A DNA stretch of 11,524 nucleotides from Baffinella frigidus (Eukaryota > Cryptophyceae > Cryptomonadales > Baffinellaceae), in the NCBI GenBank assembly GCA_026770585.1, contig MU646403.1, positions 135,259 to 146,782 of the forward strand. Reading direction: 5' to 3'. Below the pieces are notes generated by a model. That model searched no databases. It was not told the origin of the DNA and worked only from the letters and a program-made list of their open reading frames with translations. The translations under genes were made by a program, and so were the position numbers. Of this stretch, positions 7,401-11,524 are shown one piece after another; the stretch's first letter is position 1, and the number at the start of each line of letters is the position of its first letter.

Positions 7401-10311
7401 CAATGCTGAGGGTTTGCGGCCACGACAGTGTGCTCAGTACACTCGCAAGGTGTGTTAAATACGCTCTCGTCCACTTGGCAGCGGCCGAGTTCTTCAAGGC
7501 GAAAATCCGGTAAGGTGCCAGGGCAATGGATAAGATTCTAGTACAAATCGTTTAGATGGACTGTATCCGTGAAGCCCCCGGTGGCTGCTAAGTGGGTGGT
7601 CCGTTTCCGGTTTCAGGATTTCGGGTGTATGTAGGGCGTGAGTTTTAGGGTTGAGGGGGTAGGGCACCTGCGACACGAAGGTGCGCGCGCGGACCACGTC
7701 GAGGGTGGTCACGCCGAGCAGCTTGCGCGGGTCGTACACACCTGTGTTGAGGGTTCAGGGTTTACTGTTTGGGGTTTGGGGTGTAGGGTTTTTGGTATGC
7801 AACAGAGCCTAGTTTAGGGTACAGGGTTCGGGGTTGAGTGCCAGATAGCCTAGTGCGGGGTTTCGGTTTTCGGGTGTAGTGTATGGGGTTCACGGTTCGC
7901 GGTTTGGGGTTTGCCAGAGAGTCTAGTTTGGGGTTTAGGGTTGTACAGAAGGTTTTGAGTTGGGGGGTGTACCGTGCTTCTTGAGGACGGCTGAGGCGAT
8001 GGGCACGGTGGAGTTGACCGGGTTCGAGATGATCAGGAGCATCGCCTTCGGGCAGTTCTGTGGGGGGGGTTCAGGCTTTAGTGTTTAGGGTACACCGGAG
8101 TCTCCTCGGGATCCCGGCTACATTGAGGGTTTAGTTTTAGTTGAGGGAACTAGTTTTTAGGGCCGCCGAGAACAGTGCAAGGATACCTTGATTCCTGAAG
8201 AATAAACGCTAACCTCAAAGAGTCCTTGGACCCTAAACTCTGCACGCTAACCCGAAACCCCTAAACTCACGCCAACAGAAAAGCTTCAACGGGGTAAGCG
8301 CACAGACCTTGGCGCAGGCGTCGATGAGGGTGGCGACGATGGACGCGTTGGTGTTGAAGAGGTCATCACGGGTCATGCCCGGCTTGCGGGGCACGCCGGC
8401 CGGGATCACCACGAGCCTGTCAAGGGGAGAGGCTGGTTAGGAGGGTGTAGAGAGAGTTCAGAATTGAGGGTGTATGGTGTAGGGTGCAGGGTGTATGATG
8501 TAGGGTGAAGAGGTCAGGGTTTAGGGTGTAGTGTTTAGAGCGTGGGGTGTCGGGTGTGGAGTAAAGAGTGTAGGCTGTAGGCTGTAGGCTTGAGGGGGAG
8601 AACAGGATCTTGTATAGTTAAGAGTGTAGGGTTGAGGGTTGAGGGGGAGAAGAGGATCATGCCCGGCTTGCGGGGCACGCCGGCCGGGATCACCACGAGG
8701 CTGTTTAGGGTTTAAGAAGTTTTGGGTCCAGGGCTTAGGGGGGAGAGGGGAAACGCAGTTGAGGGTTTGGGGTTCGGGTTTGGGGCTTCGGGTGAAGAAA
8801 AAAAGGCTGGTTCCATGGTTTTGGGTTGAGAGTTTTGTGGTTTGGATTTGTGGTTGAGGTTTTGGGGAGACGCAAGGGCAGTCCTTGCCAGCCTTGCCGA
8901 GGTCCTCGTTTTTCAGGGTTGAGGGTGTAGGGAGTACAGGGGTACCTCGCTCACAAGAAACCGCCCCCTCCCTAGGACCACCATAGGGCCCTAGGCGAGG
9001 GCCTACTTGTAGGGTCCTAGAGGATGGTGCTTTCTTATGAGCAAGGTACCCCTGTAGGGTTTCGAGTTCAGAGTTCCGCGGAGCGAACAGGTGAGGGGTT
9101 TCGGGGCTCGGGGTTCGTGTTTGGGGAGAGCGATGTGAAGCATTTTACGGTTTCGGTTCATCTGTGTTCAGGGGAGGGAGAGCCTAGTTCGGGGTTTGTG
9201 GTTTGGGGAGACGCACTGGCAGTCCTTGACAGCCTTGCCGAGGTCCTCGCCGGTGTAGCCCTGAGTTTAGGGTTTGGGGTTCAGGGGGTTTGGTGCTTAG
9301 AGTTGAGGTTTTAGGTTTTAGGGTTTAAAACCCCTTGGGGGGATAAACCAAGGCAGCAGCAGAGCGCATCAGTCAAAGACGAACAGAGCAGAGTGCATTT
9401 GTCCAGAAGATGAGAGGCAAGTAGTCAAGCCGAGCAGAGTGCATTTTGCCAAGAAAATGTTGCGAATGCACCGGCAGAGTGCCTTAGGAAATCGCCCCCC
9501 CCTGGTACTCTGGTACAGACCCGCGTAACGCAAAGAGCGTGAATCTCACAGGATATAGCCTGAAAAGTGGGTAGTTAAGCCTACAGTATTGACTAGGGTA
9601 GGCCGTAGGGCCCCTAGGCCCAGGTTTCTCGTAACCCCTAGGCCCCTACGGCCTACCGTAGTAAATACACCCATCAAATCTTGCACGTGGGAGCGCTGCT
9701 GGATGGTGGGTGGGTGGCTAGGGACGTGGGGTGCTGGGGAAGTGCGGCGGGCATGGGGGGGTTCTGCCGAGCACGCAGCTCAAGCCGCGCGGGGGGGGAG
9801 GCGTGAAGGGTCAGGCGGAGGATCATCGTTCGATGCGACCTCCGTCCGTTGTCTGGTCAGAGGATCGGATGTTGGATGAGGGGGGGGGAGGCGGGGCGCT
9901 CACGAAGCACTTGGCGTTGGAGGAGCAGTGGGAGAGGTCCGCGGCGACACCCGGGGTGACGGGGGCGACATCGAAGCACGAAAGCTCGGTGACCATGGGG
10001 TTGAGCTTCATGAGGAGCGACAGCGGCTGCACAATCCCCAGGCGACGTCAGCATCCGGCCTCCGGGAGGAGCGCGTCCGGACGAGCTAATCCCCTCTCGC
10101 AGCGAAGCTCGCAGCGAAGCTCTAGTGAGGATATCGTGCAGAGTATGTGGTGAGCTGCTGCTTGGCGACAATTGACGGCGATGGATGTGCGACGTGCGTG
10201 CAAGGTGCTTTTGCACCTGGGTTGGGGGGAAGATACCTGGCCGATGCCGCCGGCGGCGCCGAGAACGGCGACCTTGAACCCACGGTTGTGCTGGGCGGCG
10301 ACCTGTTCCAT
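4407..10311 (-). CDS. MDH: NAD-dependent malate dehydrogenase, 11 exons
   Basis: Interconverts malate and oxaloacetate with NAD(H). Exons in order (minus strand): 10311-10237, 10026-9904, 9260-9217, 8416-8308, 8057-7973, 7741-7668, 7365-7282, 6718-6644, 6352-6251, 5607-5515, 4523-4407. All introns are GT-AG, every acceptor is CAG, and phases are 0,0,2,0,1,0,0,0,0,0. The joined frame is continuous (326 residues, stop TAA) and colinear with the family without gaps. Visible sites are the Rossmann motif GAAGGIGQ (18-25), Asp44 for the NAD ribose, Arg91 and Arg97 in RKPGMTR, Asn129 in NPVNST, Asp160/Arg163 in TTLDVVRA, and catalytic His187 in GGHAG. Motifs such as VYDP, TFVSQ and ECSFVEST resemble green-lineage organellar NAD-MDHs. 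The ATG at 10311 follows an in-frame TGA and gives no obvious transit peptide. An acceptor-like AACAG|GTC at 10302 could instead join a leader exon upstream. The C-terminus (KGY) is not a peroxisomal signal, so the compartment is unresolved. Confidence 0.93.
4465..4888 (-). repeat. 181-bp tandem duplication covering the acceptor and start of MDH exon 11
   Basis: The segment 4465-4645 recurs at 4646-4826 with an exact 181-bp offset and essentially one mismatch, and a third partial copy follows at 4827-4888. Each copy holds the first ~59 coding bases of the last exon ([19 protein letters not shown]), its CAG acceptor and, in the first two, ~120 bp of intron. The two extra copies lie inside the last intron. 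Their acceptors (4705-4707 and 4886-4888) are intact, so they are candidate alternative 3' splice sites. Using one would truncate the C-terminus, because the copied coding part runs into intron sequence. Confidence 0.95.
4989..5036 (-). repeat. Fourth, older copy of MDH exon 11 start
   Basis: It encodes [15 protein letters not shown] after an intact CAG acceptor (5036-5034). Against the live exon, three of the four differences are synonymous or in the wobble position (GTC to GTG, GCG to GCC). The only replacement, H to L, gives the LGYG form that is more typical of the MDH family. It lies in the last intron, in the same orientation as the gene. Confidence 0.85.
5251..5419 (-). repeat. Copies of the MDH exon 10 end and donor site
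   Basis: The block CACAGTGTCGAC, which is the complement of the exon 10 end (Val-Asp-Thr) plus the GT donor, recurs at 5251, 5341 (one change), 5371 and 5402. The live junction is at 5511-5523. The 5251 and 5402 copies share ~50 bp of further sequence (GCTCTGAG, then CTTAGGATGTATGATACGGG), a ~152-bp tandem duplication. All lie in the last intron. Confidence 0.85.
5636..5700. repeat. (TTTATTG)n heptamer array in MDH intron 9
   Basis: About eight copies of TTTATTG or close variants (TTTATCA, TTTGTTG). The 7-bp period equals that of the telomere-like repeats, but the units are AT-rich. Confidence 0.85.
5731..6001 (-). repeat. Three copies of the MDH exon 10 start in intron 9
   Basis: Fragments at 5731-5760, 5889-5922 and 5976-6001 match the start of exon 10 (live copy 5581-5610). 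Read on the minus strand they give [19 protein letters not shown] and ECTFVE. The first two keep the CAG acceptor and differ from the live exon partly at synonymous sites (GGT to GGC, ACT to ACG). They are separated by degenerate TGTAGGG/TTTAGTG heptamers. Confidence 0.88.
5763..5850. repeat. (TGTAGGG)n to (TTTAGTG)n heptamer array
   Basis: Five or six copies of TGTAGGG pass into TTTAGTG, then TATGTAG units, while the 7-bp period is kept throughout. These are variants of the TTTAGGG unit, located in MDH intron 9. Confidence 0.85.
6801..6831 (-). repeat. Fragment of MDH exon 7 in intron 7
   Basis: 31 bp identical to part of exon 7 (live 7288-7318) except one base, a synonymous GTC to GTG in the Val codon. 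It encodes [10 protein letters not shown]. It lies inside the intron downstream of its source exon, in the same orientation. Confidence 0.85.
6914..6975 (-). repeat. Internally deleted, diverged copy of MDH exon 7
   Basis: It matches the exon 7 end with its donor (GGAGGACCTGGGAGAG). After an internal deletion it matches the region encoding VKVTV (ACGGTCACCTT). It keeps ENEVKVTV, against NKVKVTV in the live exon. It lacks the GGHAG catalytic segment, so it could not serve as a functional exon. Confidence 0.75.
7132..7256. repeat. (GGAGTGAG)n minisatellite in MDH intron 7
   Basis: About nine near-perfect copies of an 8-bp unit (7132-7206), then variants up to ~7256. It lies just downstream of the exon 7 donor and reads CTCACTCC in the transcript, a pyrimidine-rich tract. 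Confidence 0.93.
7742..7972. repeat. Degenerate TTTAGGG-like sequence filling MDH intron 5
   Basis: The 231-bp intron is mostly variants of GGGTTTA/GGGTTCG/GGGTGTA on the plus strand. A block of the type CCAGA-AG-CTAGTTTGGGG recurs three times (around 7800, 7840 and 7911). No coding fragment is seen. Confidence 0.65.
8649..8703 (-). repeat. Copy of MDH exon 4 start in intron 3
   Basis: Matches the first ~45 bases of exon 4 (live 8416 downward), reading [14 protein letters not shown]. It then has a 9-bp deletion, removing the segment with the substrate-binding TRDD, before rejoining at CTCTTC. The acceptor context CAG is kept, but the first base after it has changed. Confidence 0.9.
8862..8909 (-). 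repeat. Copy of MDH exon 3 end in intron 3
   Basis: Matches the exon 3 end and the start of its intron (live 9205-9250), reading [10 protein letters not shown]. The donor GTGCGTC has become TTGCGTC, so this copy cannot act as a splice donor. Confidence 0.88.
8935..9056. mobile_element. TIR fold-back element (MITE), copy 6, inside MDH intron 3
   Basis: A 122-bp member of the family found at 2214-4105, with termini TACAGGGGTACCTCGCTCAC and TGAGCAAGGTACCCCTGTA and interior ACCATAGGGCCCTAGG. It is inserted between exon 3 and its fragment copy. TA at both ends. Confidence 0.88.
9311..9597. other. Non-heptameric stretch of MDH intron 2
   Basis: Unlike other introns, this ~290 bp lacks the GGGTTTA pattern. 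It holds an imperfect direct repeat (GAGCAGAGTGCATTT around 9385 and 9432, with a weaker third copy at 9473) and a small palindrome, GGGTTTAAAACCC, at its left edge. It could be an inserted element. No coding frame is recognised. Confidence 0.4.
9598..9656. repeat. Hairpin in MDH intron 2
   Basis: The arms GTAGGCCGTAGGGCCCCTAG (9598) and CTAGGCCCCTACGGCCTAC (ending 9656) pair almost perfectly around a ~18-base loop. The CCTAGG/GGCCCC motifs resemble the interiors of the TACAGGGG elements, so it may be the core of a decayed copy. Confidence 0.75.
10099..10122. repeat. 12-bp direct repeat in MDH intron 1
   Basis: GCAGCGAAGCTC occurs twice in immediate tandem. No function is evident. Confidence 0.8.
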
Positions 10312-10905
10312 ACACGCATGTCAGCACGCGCCCCACTGCAGCCCCCACCTGCCGGACGCCCCTCACGTCTAAACGGATTCTCTGCGCATCCCCTCGCCTC
10401 GAGACCCACCCAGGCGTGCGTCGCCGCGCCTTCGAGTGCGCCCTAGCAGGTTCGCGCGCGCGGGTTGGGGTCAGCATGCAGGTTCGGGGGCGGGGGGCGG
10501 GGAGCAACCGACATGGCGCGGGGGGTCAGCGTCTTCATGGTAGCGGCGAGCATCGCAAAGAAGATTTCGGAGGACAAGCCTTTCCAAGAGCATCAAATCG
10601 AGGATGGATTGTGGGCCATTCACGTCGGATTTCCAAGGGCTTCTAAAACAATATACGGCTACAAGTGCCATTCTCGGTACAAACGACATGCTTTGAGAGT
10701 TTTAAAACTGCTGTGCACAAGAGGGTCGAAAATCATGATTTAGTCCACTTCATGGCCGAGGCGAGAAGGAAGAAGAAAAACGGTACGTTCTCAAAAGTCC
10801 GATAGCGTTGAGGGGTTATTTGGAGCACCTACGTGGCTCTGTCAACTTTGGAGGTCCGTCAACTTTTCAGGTCTCGGTTGCAGAGTCACTGATCCGGGTC
10901 ACAAG
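10312..10905. promoter_or_regulatory. Divergent intergenic region, probable shared promoter
   Basis: About 590 bp separate the MDH start (minus) from the ubiquitin-like gene start (plus). No convincing TATA box was found. A 17-bp near-repeat (GTCAACTTTGGAGGTCC then GTCAACTTTTCAGGTCT, from about 10839) lies just upstream of the plus-strand gene and may be regulatory. The part nearest MDH is GC-rich. Open frames on both strands around 10465-10743 carry no recognised domain, but a leader exon for MDH could be hidden here. Confidence 0.45.
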
Positions 10906-11435
10906 ATGGCGGGCGCGGGCGACAGCATGGCGCCGCTCCGCACGCTCGAGCTCGTCATCAAGAACGCCGACGGGTCCACCCCCGACGCGCCCCTCTCGAG
11001 GGTCGATGCCTGCGCGAGCATCCGCGAGATCAAGGACCTCCTCTTCCAGACGTACCCAGGGCGGCCCATCTCCGACGGCCAGAAGCTCATATTCGCCGGA
11101 CGGTGGGGCCCATCCCCTTGCCCCCCCACCCCACCGCGCGCCGCAGCCAGCTCGCGGGCTCCTGGAGCGTGCCCCTGGCGTGGGTCGCTCTGGGGCTGCA
11201 GGGGTCGATGTGAAGCATAACATTTTTGCTGAAACGTTTGTGCGTCTTGCTCAGGCTGCTCAAGGACGGCGACATCCTCGGGGACGTGACCAGCTGCCAC
11301 TCCACCGCCATCCCCGTCGTGATCCACCTCCTCGTCCGCGCCGGCTCCAACTCAGCACCTCCCTCTCCGGCCCAGCCCGCATACACCTCCGAGCCCGAAG
11401 CGCCTTCACCTCTCGCTCTCGCCCGCCCGGCCGTC

Positions 11436-11524
<89 letters not shown>
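10906..11524 (+). CDS. HERPUD/Dsc3-like ubiquitin-like domain protein, partial
   Basis: Exon 1 is 10906-11102. A 152-bp GT-AG intron follows (11103-11254), and exon 2 runs from 11255 off the window. The split Arg codon (CG|G) joins FAGR to LLKDGDIL in frame. The joined N-terminal ~100 residues form a ubiquitin-like fold: a first strand TLELVIKNADG, helix IREIKDLLFQTYPGRP, then QKLIFAGRLLKDGDILGDV and the last strand VIHLLVRA. The YPGRP...QKLI-x-AGRLLKD pattern is that of membrane-anchored ubiquitin-like proteins such as HERPUD and fungal Dsc3, which work in ER-associated degradation. Their transmembrane part would lie beyond this window. The domain is followed by a Pro/Ser/Ala-rich linker that enters the poly-C run. 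The start context CACAAGATGGC is reasonable. TMUB-like or another Ubl protein is possible. Confidence 0.75.
11437..11524. repeat. 88-base poly-C run at the window end
   Basis: Every base from 11437 to the end is C. It keeps the upstream reading frame open as poly-proline, but such a pure long homopolymer in otherwise complex DNA suggests a sequencing or assembly artefact, or the edge of a gap. Confidence 0.95.

Noticed and set aside
6892-7497. 201-codon minus-strand open frame
   Set aside because: It reads through MDH exon 7, the GGAGTGAG minisatellite and a broken exon 7 copy. The internal stretch is only repeat-encoded [10 protein letters not shown], and the spliced MDH model explains the real coding part.
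9589-10153. Plus-strand frames over MDH exon 2 and introns 1-2
   Set aside because: They are antisense to a well-supported MDH exon and rich in Gly/Arg from G-runs.
10465-10743. Plus-strand 92-codon frame between MDH and the ubiquitin-like gene
   Set aside because: No recognisable family, and it lies in the probable divergent promoter region. A non-conserved exon cannot be excluded.

Overview
The window looks like nuclear DNA from a eukaryotic alga. Its protein-coding exons are short and GC-rich, with clear GT-AG introns. It carries plant/algal-type TTTAGGG telomere-like repeats, short terminal-inverted-repeat (TIR) elements and a copia-like retrotransposon fragment, and has no bacterial operon layout. 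The malate dehydrogenase resembles green-lineage NAD-MDHs (the motifs VYDP, TFVSQ and ECSFVEST). A green alga such as a prasinophyte is a guess; other algal groups are possible.

Layout. Positions 1-139 are TTTAGGG repeats abutting a minus-strand copia-type protease fragment (138-395). A possible minus-strand secreted-protein gene lies at 703-1215 (weak). A plus-strand ankyrin-repeat protein gene lies at 1365-2021. The stretch 2022-4406 is non-coding and crowded with fold-back elements: a ~122-bp TIR family with TA ends, nested and rearranged in places, and one unrelated 138-bp perfect-style hairpin. From 10311 back to 4407 on the minus strand lies an NAD-dependent malate dehydrogenase gene of 11 exons and 10 introns, which I could assemble exon by exon to a continuous 326-residue product. 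It is divergent from a plus-strand gene at 10906-11524, which encodes a HERPUD/Dsc3-like ubiquitin-like domain and runs off the window into an 88-base poly-C run.

The most unusual feature is the structure of the MDH introns. They are built largely from degenerate 7-bp units related to TTTAGGG, nearly all G-rich on the plus strand (C-rich in the transcript). They also contain many partial copies of the neighbouring exons. At least a dozen exon-end fragments sit in four of the ten introns, in the same orientation as their source, and most span the splice junction. They include a 181-bp tandem duplication that repeats the acceptor site and first ~59 coding bases of the last exon. Several fragments differ from the live exon mainly at synonymous positions, so they do not look like simple neutral copies of the present exon.

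Apart from the divergent arrangement of MDH and the ubiquitin-like gene, the genes show no functional link to each other.
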